From assembly GCA_015222915.1 (NCBI GenBank), contig JADFWE010000181.1, positions 1-19,523 on the forward strand: a stretch of 19,523 nt of DNA, given 5' to 3'. Below, piece after piece: positions 7,067-14,589 of this stretch; the first letter of the stretch is position 1; each line of letters begins with the position of its first letter. Under the pieces are notes generated by a model that had not been told where the DNA came from, ran no database searches, and saw only the letters and a list, made by a program, of their open reading frames with translations. The position numbers and the translations under genes were made by a program. The DNA is from Pseudomonadota bacterium. Its GTDB lineage: Bacteria > Pseudomonadota > Gammaproteobacteria > SZUA-229.

Positions 7067-8106
7067 TCAGTAGCCTCCTTGTTCCCCGGATTTTTATTGC
7101 CCGTGTTTGTATGGCCAAGAGTCATAGTCATCACCGCCATACGTACGGCGATGCCATAGGAGACCTGATCAAGGATGACAGAGCGGGGACCATCGGCGAC
7201 ATTAGAGTCGATCTCGACACCACGGTTGATGGGGCCGGGATGCATCACGATGGCATCATCTTTCGCTAACAGCAATCGCTGCTCGGTGAGACCGTAGAGC
7301 TGGAAATATTCCTGTTCGCTAGGCAGCCGCGCACCCTGCATACGCTCTTTCTGCAGGCGTAACATGATGATGACATCTGCGTCCTCTATGCCGGCATCCA
7401 TATCATGAAAGACATTAACGCCCATGCCCTCGACATCGGTCGGCAGTAAGGTCTTTGGTGCGATAACCCGGATCTCGCCGGTGTTTAATGTACTGAGGGC
7501 ATGGATCTGCGAACGTGCGACCCGTGAGTGCAGCACATCGCCGACGATGGCGACCCGCAGTTTTCCGAAGTCGGCACCCTTGTTGCGGCGGATGGTAAAC
7601 ATGTCGAGCATCGCCTGTGTCGGGTGTGCATGACTGCCGTCACCGGCGTTGATCACGCTGATGTTCGGTGCCACGTTATTGGCGATAAAATGTGCTGCGC
7701 CGGAATCGCTATGGCGTACCACGAACATGTCGCAGTGCATGGCCTGGATATTTTTCAGCGTATCGAGCAGGGTTTCACCTTTTGAGGTGGCGGAAGTGCT
7801 GATATTGATATTGAGTACGTCGGCGGAAAGCCGTTTCGCCGCCAGCTCGAAAGTAGTGCGGGTACGGGTGCTGGCTTCGAAGAACAGGTTGACGATGGTC
7901 TTGCCGCGTAACAGCGGTACTTTTTTGACGCTCTGTTCGTTGATATTGGCAAAGCTTTCGGCAGTGTCCAGGATACGTGTGAGCATCTCCGAGCCGAGAC
8001 CTTCGGTGGTCAGAAAGTGTTTTAACTGGCCGTTCTTATCCAGTTGAATGTTCCAGGCATCGTGTCCGATTAAAGCGTCTGTAGGTTTTGTTGCTTTGTT
8101 TACCAT
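7063..8106 (-). CDS. pyrB: Aspartate carbamoyltransferase catalytic subunit
   Basis: PyrB joins carbamoyl phosphate and L-aspartate, the first committed step of pyrimidine synthesis. In the 347-residue protein the carbamoyl-phosphate site is STRTRT (79-84) with the SKGET loop (Lys109). The active site continues with [10 protein letters not shown] (155-164), MLRLQKERM (248-256) and HPGPINRG (289-296). The first 30 or so residues extend beyond the E. coli catalytic chain. The longer N-terminus and the adjacent inactive dihydroorotase gene are typical of the Pseudomonas-type enzyme, which does not use PyrI; no pyrI is present here. The ATG at 8104-8106 lies 7 bases after the pyrR stop, with AGGGATGAG upstream inside pyrR. 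A short Asn/Lys-rich tail ends the protein. Confidence 0.97.
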   Translation of the reverse strand: MVNKATKPTDALIGHDAWNIQLDKNGQLKHFLTTEGLGSEMLTRILDTAESFANINEQSVKKVPLLRGKTIVNLFFEASTRTRTTFELAAKRLSADVLNINISTSATSKGETLLDTLKNIQAMHCDMFVVRHSDSGAAHFIANNVAPNISVINAGDGSHAHPTQAMLDMFTIRRNKGADFGKLRVAIVGDVLHSRVARSQIHALSTLNTGEIRVIAPKTLLPTDVEGMGVNVFHDMDAGIEDADVIIMLRLQKERMQGARLPSEQEYFQLYGLTEQRLLLAKDDAIVMHPGPINRGVEIDSNVADGPRSVILDQVSYGIAVRMAVMTMTLGHTNTGNKNPGNKEATE

Positions 8107-8113
8107 ATCAGAC

Positions 8114-8656
8114 TCATCCCTTTGTTGTGCCCTGGGTTGTATTCTTCTTCAGCTCGAATGCCAGCGGTTCGGGGCCGGTGAGTTTTATATGCTCACCTTC
8201 CTGCAGGACGGCGTGCTGTCCCACGATGTCGGCCTGCAGCGGCAGTTCGCGGCCACTGCGTTCGATCAGGCAGACGAGGGTGATGCTGGCGGGACGGCCG
8301 TAGTCAAACAGTTCATTCATCGCGGCTCTGATGGTGCGCCCGGTATGTAAAACATCATCGACCAGGATGATGTGGCGGTCTTCGACATCGGGCGGCAGGG
8401 TCGATGGTTTTACTTTCGGGTTCATGCCGATACGGGAAAAATCGTCACGATAGAAGCTGATATCGAGGGTGGCCAGCGGTTCTGAAAAGATGCTGCCTGC
8501 TGAATTGAGCAGCTGATGGAGTCGGGTAGCGACCCAGACGCCGCCGGTATGGATACCGACCATTAACGGATTTTCGATTGCTCTGTGTTCGAGCAATGCT
8601 TTTGTCTTATCTGCCAGTTGTACCAGAAGTTCATCCGGGGTGGCGAGTTCTTGCAT
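8114..8656 (-). CDS. pyrR: PyrR-type uracil phosphoribosyltransferase / pyr operon regulator
   Basis: The 180-residue protein is a type I phosphoribosyltransferase of the PyrR family. The PRPP-binding loop is [14 protein letters not shown] (97-110), and GIHTGG (34-39) and RSGRELP near residue 132 are also characteristic. In Bacillus, PyrR binds pyr mRNA to cause attenuation and has weak uracil phosphoribosyltransferase activity. In Pseudomonas-type operons it is cotranscribed with pyrB, and its mode of regulation is less clear. No obvious attenuator or anti-terminator pair was seen in the 42 bases between ruvX and pyrR. The start at 8654-8656 gives the usual N-terminus before the first helix, with only a weak GGAAA ribosome-binding site. 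Confidence 0.93.
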   Translation of the reverse strand: MQELATPDELLVQLADKTKALLEHRAIENPLMVGIHTGGVWVATRLHQLLNSAGSIFSEPLATLDISFYRDDFSRIGMNPKVKPSTLPPDVEDRHIILVDDVLHTGRTIRAAMNELFDYGRPASITLVCLIERSGRELPLQADIVGQHAVLQEGEHIKLTGPEPLAFELKKNTTQGTTKG

Positions 8657-8698
8657 AGGTTTCCGCTATCGTTGTTTCGTGTTTGCTGTGTATATCCT

Positions 8699-9118
8699 TC
8701 AGGGCTGTTGGTCCAACCAGCGTTGAACGATGACAGCGGCGGCCATTTTATCAATCTCGTGCTTGTTCTGCTGATTTATTTTTGTGTGCTGTCTGAGGAT
8801 CTCTTCAGCGTGCTGGGAGCTCAGCGCTTCGTTCATTTCGTATACCGGTAAATTGAAGCGTTTTTCCAGTTCATAACAGAACTGTCTTGCTGCTGCTGTC
8901 ATCCTGTTCTCGCTGCCATCAGTAAAATAGGGCATGCCGACGATCAGTGCCTGCGGTTTCCATTCTCGTATCTCATCACCGATGGCTGACCAGTCCGGAT
9001 TGCCATCAACCTGATTGATGGTTTTACATGGCGTCGCTGATCGTGTGATGGTCTGGCCGGTAGCGAGGCCTATACGCTTTTTGCCGTAGTCGAATCCTAG
9101 AACGCTGGTGATTTTCAT
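8699..9118 (-). CDS. ruvX: RuvX/YqgF family Holliday junction resolvase-like nuclease
   Basis: This is a 139-residue RNase H-fold protein of the YqgF/RuvX family, implicated in pre-16S rRNA processing and described as a putative Holliday junction resolvase. It opens with LGFDYGKKRIGLA (Asp10), continues with VGMPYFTDGSE (60-70), has an acidic Glu97 in MNEALSSQ, and ends with EIDKMAAAVIVQRWL (Asp123). All three expected acidic active-site residues are present. The usual DER motif reads NEA here, keeping the Glu. The conserved order yqgE-ruvX-pyrR-pyrB is kept in Pseudomonas, with 74 and 42 bases to its neighbours here. Confidence 0.95.
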   Translation of the reverse strand: MKITSVLGFDYGKKRIGLATGQTITRSATPCKTINQVDGNPDWSAIGDEIREWKPQALIVGMPYFTDGSENRMTAAARQFCYELEKRFNLPVYEMNEALSSQHAEEILRQHTKINQQNKHEIDKMAAAVIVQRWLDQQP

Positions 9119-9192
9119 GGTGTTGAGGCTGGCAGAGCAGAAAACCTTTTCATCTGTGGAAAAAGCTATTCTTCATGATGATAGCCTGGTAT

Positions 9193-9783
9193 TTAAGCAT
9201 GACCTGCATCGTTGCTGAGTAATGACAGGTCGATGCCGATCAGCTGTGCGGCGGCTTTCCAGCGTTCTGCTGGCGGGGTATCAAAAATAATCTGTTCATC
9301 AGCGGGACAGTTGAGCCAGGTATTGTTCGCCATCTCGTCTTCCAACTGGCCCGCCGACCAGCCGGCGTAACCCAGGGCGACGATATTGTCTTCTGGCCCG
9401 GTGCCATTTGCCAGCGCCTCAAGGATATCTTTAGAGGTGGTCAGCGCGATGTTATTGCTGACCTGCAGGCTTGACTGCCAGTTTCCTACCGGCCGGTGCA
9501 GGATAAAACCGCGCCCCTGATCGACTGGGCCGCCGACAAAGACAGGCTGATCTTCATGGTAATTCTCACCGGTCTCGATCCCCATCTGCTGGATGATCTC
9601 TTTTAAGGTGACGGTGGTTTCCTGGTTGATGATAACGCCGAAGCAGCCGCTGTCATCATGTTCACAGATATAGGTGACAGCCTGGTTGAAAAAGCCGTCA
9701 TCCAGTGACGGCATGGCGATAAGAAAATGCCCGGTGAAGTTGTTTGCTGCCGGGGGAGTCTCGGTTTTTTCAGCCGTTGTCAT
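9193..9783 (-). CDS. yqgE: YqgE/AlgH family protein (DUF179)
   Basis: The 196-residue protein belongs to the YqgE/AlgH family. The family core begins with GHFLIAMPSLDDGFF (from residue 18), followed by an ICEHDDSGCFGVIIN strand, VFVGGPVDQGRGF and the ALGYAGWSAGQLEDE helix-capping motif in the second half. The biochemical function of the family is not established; the AlgH name comes from an early link to alginate regulation in Pseudomonas. The gene starts three bases after the tonB-like gene ends and precedes ruvX by 74 bases, a very common pairing. The first 17 residues are polar and specific to this protein. Confidence 0.93.
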   Translation of the reverse strand: MTTAEKTETPPAANNFTGHFLIAMPSLDDGFFNQAVTYICEHDDSGCFGVIINQETTVTLKEIIQQMGIETGENYHEDQPVFVGGPVDQGRGFILHRPVGNWQSSLQVSNNIALTTSKDILEALANGTGPEDNIVALGYAGWSAGQLEDEMANNTWLNCPADEQIIFDTPPAERWKAAAQLIGIDLSLLSNDAGHA

Positions 9784-9786
9784 CGA

Positions 9787-10668
9787 TCAGCGTGTGCGCA
9801 GGCTGCTGTCGTTCAAAAATTCCCAGCTGCGGGTGATGTGGATGACGTCGGCTTCATGCCGAAGCTTTTTGGGGAAAGCCGGAAACGGCGCGGCAAGTCT
9901 GACGATCCGTTTGGCCGCATCGTCGAGTAACTGGTGGCCGGATGACTGTCGCAGGTCGGTCTTGACCAGCTCACCGTCAGCACTGATCACGACATCGAGG
10001 ATCAGGGTGCCGCTGAGTTTCTGTCTCCTGGCCTGGTCCGGGTAATTCAGGTTGCCTACGCGCTCAACACGATTGATCCACTCACGCATATATTGCGCCG
10101 GGGCGAATTCTTTGGTGCTGGAGTTCAGGTATTTTGTTCTGTCCAACGAGGCCTGCAGTTCGATGGTGTTGCTGATCTCAGGCGCTAATCGGGCACTTTG
10201 AGTCTGCTCATTAGTATTGTTTTCATTCACCGTGCTGTCATCATCCGCCTTAACGGGGTTCTTTTCTGTATCGATGGCATACTCGGCATCTTTCTGCGTG
10301 AGCAGGGCAAGTTGTTCATTCTGCTTCTGTTTTTTTACCTGCTGAACGCTGACCTGCTCGGCAATGCCGGGGTTGTCTGATAGTGCCGGTGCACTGAACA
10401 GCTCTCTCGGCCGGGCTTTCTTCTCGGCTGCGCCGCCCCCCTGCTGCGATACCTGCGCCAGGTAATCAGCTTCTTCAGATTCGCTCGGTGCTTTGGTCTG
10501 TACCAGTATGATATCCAGTGCCGGAGCAGTTTTGCTGTCGGCGGGCGGTGACACGCTGAAAGTGACGCCGAGGATGACCATGCCATGAAATATCGTGGCA
10601 AGGAAAAAAGTCATGCCGAAACGGTCATTGTCGGTGATATTGGGCTGGACGGCCTTTCTTCTGCTCAT
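9787..10668 (-). CDS. TonB-like energy transducer (TonB3 type)
   Basis: The 293-residue protein has an N-terminal membrane anchor (about residues 18-39, after RRK), a long polar periplasmic spacer (about 45-195) and a C-terminal TonB domain (about 195-285). The domain signature is YPDQARRQKLSGTLILDV followed by SSGHQLLDDAAKRIV and PFPAFP. The spacer is Gln/Asn/Glu/Lys-rich rather than the Pro-rich EP/KP spacer of classical TonB. The order gshB, tonB, yqgE matches tonB3 of P. aeruginosa, which is reported to be required for normal twitching and pilus assembly. No exbB/exbD is adjacent, and no TonB-dependent receptor is seen. A role in pilus function is inferred from this context. Confidence 0.88.
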   Translation of the reverse strand: MSRRKAVQPNITDNDRFGMTFFLATIFHGMVILGVTFSVSPPADSKTAPALDIILVQTKAPSESEEADYLAQVSQQGGGAAEKKARPRELFSAPALSDNPGIAEQVSVQQVKKQKQNEQLALLTQKDAEYAIDTEKNPVKADDDSTVNENNTNEQTQSARLAPEISNTIELQASLDRTKYLNSSTKEFAPAQYMREWINRVERVGNLNYPDQARRQKLSGTLILDVVISADGELVKTDLRQSSGHQLLDDAAKRIVRLAAPFPAFPKKLRHEADVIHITRSWEFLNDSSLRTR

Positions 10669-10713
10669 GATGGTACTGGGTTATCGTTTAAAGCTAATGA
10701 GTGTTTATTGTTA

Positions 10714-11790
10714 TTATTCTACGATTATGGCTGAAGTTGGTACTTTATCAAGGAATTTGATGCGTTTCTGCATGGCGGATGTCATGTGGATATTACCGCT
10801 GCCGTCGATCAGCATGACATATTCTATACCCATCTTCTCAGCGACTTGCCGCCAGTGTTTTCTGCCGGCGACAGACAATGCGGTAGCAGCGGCATCAGCA
10901 CGGCCGGCGTCGCTGTGAATCACCGTCACCGACTGTGCATCCTGTGTCGGGTAACCTGTGTTCGGGTCAAGGATATGGTGATAACGTCTGCCCTGATAAG
11001 TATAAAACCGCTCGTAATCGCCGGAGGTGAAAGCGCTCTCATTGGTTCTTAATTCGACACTGGCGAGCAGTGATTGTTTACGCGGATGCCTGATACCGAT
11101 ATTCCAGGCGCGTTCGCCGTGCTGGCCGATAACGCTGAGATCGCCGCCGGCATTGATGACCGCATTCTTTATACCCATGCTTTTTAATCTGTTGATCGCC
11201 AGCTCGATGCCGTAACCTTTGGCAAATGCGCCAAAGTTGAGCTGAACGGCCGGGTTTGTGCTGTTCAGCCGATTCTGCTTATCGATGTGCAGATCTGACA
11301 TTACGGGATCCTGTTTCACCAGCTGCTGTATCTTTTTGTCACCGGGTGGCCGGATATTTTTTTCCTGGTATTTATGAAACTGCCAGAGGTTGATCAGGTT
11401 GCCGATGGTCGGGTTGTAATAATTATTGCTCTGTTCGCTCAGTTCAAACGATGCTTTTAATATCGGCAGCAGGTGTGCGGGTACGTTTACCGGTTTATCG
11501 TTCGCTATCTGCCGGTTGATCTCTGCCAGGTCGCCATTGGTCCAGGCTGACCAGTCCTGATGGAAACGCTCGAAATCTTTCTGCAGTTCTTCGAAGGCCG
11601 TGTCTGCCTGCTTCTGACTAACACCATACATACTGATATCGATCAGCGTGCCCAAAGCAAAGATGCTGTAGTCGTACTGTTTATCCTGTTCGCTCGCAGA
11701 CGGGCTGCATGCTGATACTGATAGAAGCAGTATGCCCGGCAATAAGATTAACTGCATCAAGCGGGTCAAAGGGTGCCGATCAATGTACAT
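10714..11790 (-). CDS. apbE: ApbE family FAD:protein FMN transferase, lipoprotein
   Basis: ApbE attaches FMN from FAD to a Thr or Ser of exported or membrane proteins such as NqrB/NqrC or RnfG/RnfD, using Mg2+. From the ATG at 11788-11790 the product is 358 residues and begins with a lipoprotein signal: Arg-containing n-region, hydrophobic h-region and VSAC lipobox with Cys28. The family motifs are ALGTLIDI (45-52), FGAFAKGYG (186-194), NAGGD (213-217), HILDPNTGYP (272-281) and the metal site DAAATAL (299-305). A GTG at 11829 in frame would add 13 residues and overlap gshB; the ATG gives a better signal peptide and an 11-base gap. No flavinylation target is seen in this window. In Pseudomonas this position between gshB and tonB3 has no apbE. 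Confidence 0.93.
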   Translation of the reverse strand: MYIDRHPLTRLMQLILLPGILLLSVSACSPSASEQDKQYDYSIFALGTLIDISMYGVSQKQADTAFEELQKDFERFHQDWSAWTNGDLAEINRQIANDKPVNVPAHLLPILKASFELSEQSNNYYNPTIGNLINLWQFHKYQEKNIRPPGDKKIQQLVKQDPVMSDLHIDKQNRLNSTNPAVQLNFGAFAKGYGIELAINRLKSMGIKNAVINAGGDLSVIGQHGERAWNIGIRHPRKQSLLASVELRTNESAFTSGDYERFYTYQGRRYHHILDPNTGYPTQDAQSVTVIHSDAGRADAAATALSVAGRKHWRQVAEKMGIEYVMLIDGSGNIHMTSAMQKRIKFLDKVPTSAIIVE

Positions 11791-11801
11791 CTGAAGTGTT
11801 T

Positions 11802-12767
11802 TCAGGCCTTGAGATGTTGCTCTATACACCGGATAAGGTCACCAGCGATGTCCAGCGAATAGATGCTGTCGAGTTCGCGGATGCATGTGGGGCTGGTGAT
11901 ATTGATCTCGGTCAGATAGTCGCCGATGATGTCGATGCCGGCAAACAGGATACCCAGCTGTTTTAATACCGGACCGACCTGCTGGCATATCCAGTGATCG
12001 CGTTCTGAGAGTTCGATACCGACACCGCTACCGCCGGCGGCGAGATTACCACGGGTTTCACCTGAGGCAGGGATGCGCGCCAGTGCATAGGGAACCGCCT
12101 CACCGTCGATAAGCAGTACCCGTTTATCGCCAGCAGTGATCTCGGGAATAAACTGTTGCGCCATAACGGTACGGCTTTCGTTTTCCGAAACGGTTTCGAG
12201 GATGACCGACAGGTTCGGGTCCTGCGGGTTAACGCGGTAGATAGAGGTGCCACCCATGCCGTCCAGCGGTTTAAGGATCACATCCTGCTGTTCAGCAGCA
12301 TAACGTTGATCGACGAAATCACGCAGGCGTCTCTTGTCACGGCTGACCATAAAAGGTGTGCAGCATTGGGGAAACTGTGTGATGAACATCTTCTCATTAT
12401 TATCACGCAGGCTGGCGGGACGGTTCACTACCAGCGAACCGGCTTTTTCTGCCAGGCCCAGGATATAGGTGCTGGTGATATATTCGATATCAAAAGGCGG
12501 GTCCTTGCGCATCAGGATCGCATCCAGCGAACTCAGATCGATATCCTGCTCAGAGATAAAATCGAACCAGTGATCGGCATCGTCCATTAGCCGTGTGGTT
12601 CGGGTAAATGCCCGGGGCTTTTCGTTCTGTGTGTACAGATCCTGCTGATAGATAGTGTGTATCTCCCAACCGGCTTTCTGCGCGGCCAGCATCATTGCAA
12701 AGCTGCTGTCTTTTATTATATTTATCGACGTCAGTGGATCCATGACGATGCCAAGTTTATAGTTCAT
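11802..12767 (-). CDS. gshB: Glutathione synthetase
   Basis: GshB joins gamma-glutamylcysteine and glycine with ATP to make glutathione in the cytoplasm. The 321-residue protein shows the proteobacterial ATP-grasp type: VMDPLTSINIIKDSSFAM at the start, MRKDPPFD (86-93), KPLDGMGG (166-173), GDKRVLLIDGEAVPYALARIP (from 213), GETRGNLAAGG (236-246) and TEINITSPT (286-294). Length and start are normal. It is the first gene of the leftward block that continues with apbE and the tonB-like gene, and it is divergent from pilG, as in P. aeruginosa. A weak GAAGAAA precedes the ATG. Confidence 0.97.
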   Translation of the reverse strand: MNYKLGIVMDPLTSINIIKDSSFAMMLAAQKAGWEIHTIYQQDLYTQNEKPRAFTRTTRLMDDADHWFDFISEQDIDLSSLDAILMRKDPPFDIEYITSTYILGLAEKAGSLVVNRPASLRDNNEKMFITQFPQCCTPFMVSRDKRRLRDFVDQRYAAEQQDVILKPLDGMGGTSIYRVNPQDPNLSVILETVSENESRTVMAQQFIPEITAGDKRVLLIDGEAVPYALARIPASGETRGNLAAGGSGVGIELSERDHWICQQVGPVLKQLGILFAGIDIIGDYLTEINITSPTCIRELDSIYSLDIAGDLIRCIEQHLKA

Positions 12768-13088
12768 TGCGTTTTCTTCGGGTCGGTATTATTTAATACT
12801 CGGCAGCTTGCAGAGTTTGCTCTTTTATAAGTCTCAATCGTAAGTCTACCAGTATTTACGAGGTGATTTTTAACTGTGATGGTGTGTTGAAAAATCGACA
12901 AAAATCATGTGTAAGCAAAATCTTAGCCAATTATCTTCAAGTTTTTATGAATTGTTGGCAATACCCGGAATGTGGTCTACATTCAGTTTAGATTGTCTTT
13001 ATTTTTTTGGGGCCGGATAAGTTTTTTGATCGATTCCGGTAAATTATGACAGGTTTGAAGGTATAACAATGGCTGAAGAGATTTTGTG
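12768..13088. other. Divergent promoter region between gshB and pilG
   Basis: This AT-rich gap of about 320 bases separates two divergent genes and must hold promoters for both. On the gshB side there is a near-palindrome, GTATTA-TT-TAATAC, at 12786-12799, which could be an operator or chance. On the pilG side a plausible sigma-70 promoter is seen at 12955-12983. A seven-codon reading frame at 13069-13089 (listed separately) overlaps the pilG start. No longer coding region was recognised. Confidence 0.55.
12955..12983 (+). promoter_or_regulatory. Candidate sigma-70 promoter for the pilG cluster
   Basis: TTGGCA (12955-12960) and TACATT (12978-12983) are separated by exactly 17 bases and match the consensus at 5 of 6 and 4 of 6 positions. 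It points toward pilG about 105 bases away. It was found by eye, and other AT-rich matches cannot be excluded. Confidence 0.4.
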
Positions 13089-13089
13089 A
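13069..13089 (+). CDS. Short leader ORF overlapping the pilG start
   Basis: An ATG at 13069 opens a six-codon reading frame (MAEEIL) whose TGA at 13087-13089 shares its last base with the pilG ATG at 13089. A GAAGG sits eight bases before it (13056-13060), a better ribosome-binding site than the one directly in front of pilG. This layout (TGATG) is typical of translational coupling. The alternative is a single-base difference that split a longer PilG N-terminus. Confidence 0.35.
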   Translation: MAEEIL

Positions 13090-13463
13090 TGAGTGGTCTG
13101 AAAGTAATGGTCATTGATGACAGTAAAACAATACGGCGGACAGCAGAGAACCTGCTTAAAAAAGAAGGTTGTGATGTGGTGACGGCAGTCGACGGTTTTG
13201 AAGCGTTGTCAAAAATTGCCGAGAACAAGCCGGATATCATCTTCGTCGATATCATGATGCCGAGGCTTGATGGTTACCAGACCTGCGCATTGATAAAAAA
13301 TAATAAAGTATTCAAAGATACGCCGGTAATCATGTTGTCGAGTAAGGACAGTATCTTTGACCGGGCACGAGGCCGCATCGTCGGTTCTACGCAGTACCTG
13401 ACCAAACCGTTTACCAAGGAAGATCTGATCGGTGCGATTAACGAATACGCCTCATCGGACTGA
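13089..13463 (+). CDS. pilG: Twitching motility response regulator PilG
   Basis: PilG is a stand-alone CheY-like receiver of the Pil-Chp pathway. In Pseudomonas it is phosphorylated by ChpA and promotes cAMP production and pilus extension. The 124-residue protein has the acidic pair Asp10-Asp11, the phospho-acceptor Asp54 in FVDIMMPRLDGYQ, the Ser in VIMLSSKD, and the Lys in YLTKPF. The SKTIRRTAENLLKK helix and the RGRIVGSTQYLTKPF region are close to Pseudomonas PilG. There is no output domain. A GTG one codon upstream (13086) is in frame, but the ATG at 13089 is preferred because it overlaps the stop of the short leader ORF and has GAAGAGA upstream. It begins the pilGHIJ-chpA cluster. Confidence 0.95.
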   Translation: MSGLKVMVIDDSKTIRRTAENLLKKEGCDVVTAVDGFEALSKIAENKPDIIFVDIMMPRLDGYQTCALIKNNKVFKDTPVIMLSSKDSIFDRARGRIVGSTQYLTKPFTKEDLIGAINEYASSD

Positions 13464-13565
13464 TTTGATAAGTGCGGGTATCAGGATGAGATGCTGACTC
13501 TAATATAGAGCTAAATGTATAAAAAACTCAGTCGATAATAATTATATTTTAAGTGGTGTACGAGT

Positions 13566-13931
13566 ATGGCAAAAGTATTAATAGTTGATGATTCTCCTAC
13601 CGAGGTGCATGTGTTACAGACCATGCTGAGTAAGAATGGTCATGATGTTGTAGTAGCGACTTCAGGAGAGGAAGGTGTCGAGATGGCAAAGACCGAGATG
13701 CCAGATCTGGTGTTGATGGATGTGGTCATGCCGGGTATGAACGGTTTTCAGGCGACCAGGCAACTGTCGAAGAATACCGAAACGTCGGCGATCCCGGTCA
13801 TCATGGTGACCACGAAAGATCAGGAGACCGACAAGGTCTGGGCGATGCGGCAGGGTGCAAAAGATTACATCGTAAAACCGGTACAGGAAAAAGCATTGAT
13901 CGAACATGTGAACATGGTGTTGTCAGCGTAA
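13566..13931 (+). CDS. pilH: Twitching motility response regulator PilH
   Basis: PilH is the second single-domain receiver of the Pil-Chp system. In Pseudomonas it acts on the retraction side, or as a phosphate sink limiting PilG output. The 121-residue protein has Asp8-Asp9, the phospho-acceptor Asp52 in LVLMDVVMPGMNGFQ, the Thr pair in VIMVTTKDQETD, and the conserved Lys in YIVKPV. The VDDSPTEVHVLQTML and KDQETDKVWAMRQGAKDY segments are diagnostic of PilH rather than PilG. The ATG at 13566 is preceded by a weak AAGTGG. The gap from pilG is 102 bases, more than elsewhere in the cluster except at the gene starts, so a separate promoter is possible but none is clear. Confidence 0.95.
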   Translation: MAKVLIVDDSPTEVHVLQTMLSKNGHDVVVATSGEEGVEMAKTEMPDLVLMDVVMPGMNGFQATRQLSKNTETSAIPVIMVTTKDQETDKVWAMRQGAKDYIVKPVQEKALIEHVNMVLSA

Positions 13932-13965
13932 TAAAGCTACTGATAAATAATAAGAATAAAAATAG

Positions 13966-14502
13966 ATGAATACCACTGAACCATTTGATTTTTTACTCGA
14001 CCTTGAGCAGCGTACGCTCAAAGCTTCTTCCAGCCTGCCGGAAATCGACAGTGTTGAGCAAGACTGGGTAGGTGTCGGTTTCAGGATCGGCGATACAAAG
14101 TTGATCGCTTCGATGTCCGACGTAAAAGAGATTCTTGATCTGCCTGATATTACCCAGGTGCCTGGAGTGAGGTCGTGGGTGGTTGGCGTGGCGAACGTGC
14201 GTGGCAGCCTGTTGCCCATCATCGATATGAAAGGCTTCGTATTGGGTGAAGAAATAAGGCAGAGGCAGAAAGGCAGGGTGATCGTCATCGATTACAAAGG
14301 TTTCAATACCGGTCTTGTTGTCGAAGAAGTTTATGGTATGCGGCATTTCAGGGATGGTGATATCACTTCCGAGCTGCCGAAAATGAACGAAGAGCTAAGC
14401 CCTTATATTGACCATGCTTTCAAGAATGCTGATGAATGCTGGCCGGTATTCAGTTTTAACGAGATGACGCAGGATGAGCGCTTCGCTCATGCCTCCTTAT
14501 GA
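13966..14502 (+). CDS. pilI: CheW-like coupling protein PilI
   Basis: PilI is the CheW-domain adaptor that links the receptor PilJ to the kinase ChpA. The 178-residue protein has a polar N-terminal lead of about 30 residues, then one CheW domain (about 34-170). Its conserved centre is VPGVRSWVVGVANVRGS (66-82) followed by LLPIIDM, the strand and turn that contact receptor and kinase. GLVVEEVYGMRHF (116-128) is the second conserved strand. The ATG at 13966 has no strong ribosome-binding site and lies 34 bases after pilH, so translation may be coupled to it. It is in the expected order before pilJ. Confidence 0.93.
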   Translation: MNTTEPFDFLLDLEQRTLKASSSLPEIDSVEQDWVGVGFRIGDTKLIASMSDVKEILDLPDITQVPGVRSWVVGVANVRGSLLPIIDMKGFVLGEEIRQRQKGRVIVIDYKGFNTGLVVEEVYGMRHFRDGDITSELPKMNEELSPYIDHAFKNADECWPVFSFNEMTQDERFAHASL

Positions 14503-14589
14503 AACACATAATTAAAAAAATATTTTCAGAATTAATAGATCACGTCAGCAAGAGAACTGACAGATTGAGCTGATTGGAGAGAATGCCTT

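Noticed and set aside
6614..7159. 181-codon rightward open frame across the pyrX/pyrB junction
   Set aside because: It runs antisense over two genes with clear motifs; its composition is that of a shadow frame.
11791..11829. GTG start at 11829 for apbE
   Set aside because: It would place 13 extra residues before the signal peptide and overlap gshB; the ATG at 11790 gives a standard lipoprotein signal.
14544..14561. Small inverted repeat GTCAG / CTGAC before pilJ
   Set aside because: It has only five pairs and no supporting context; expected by chance.
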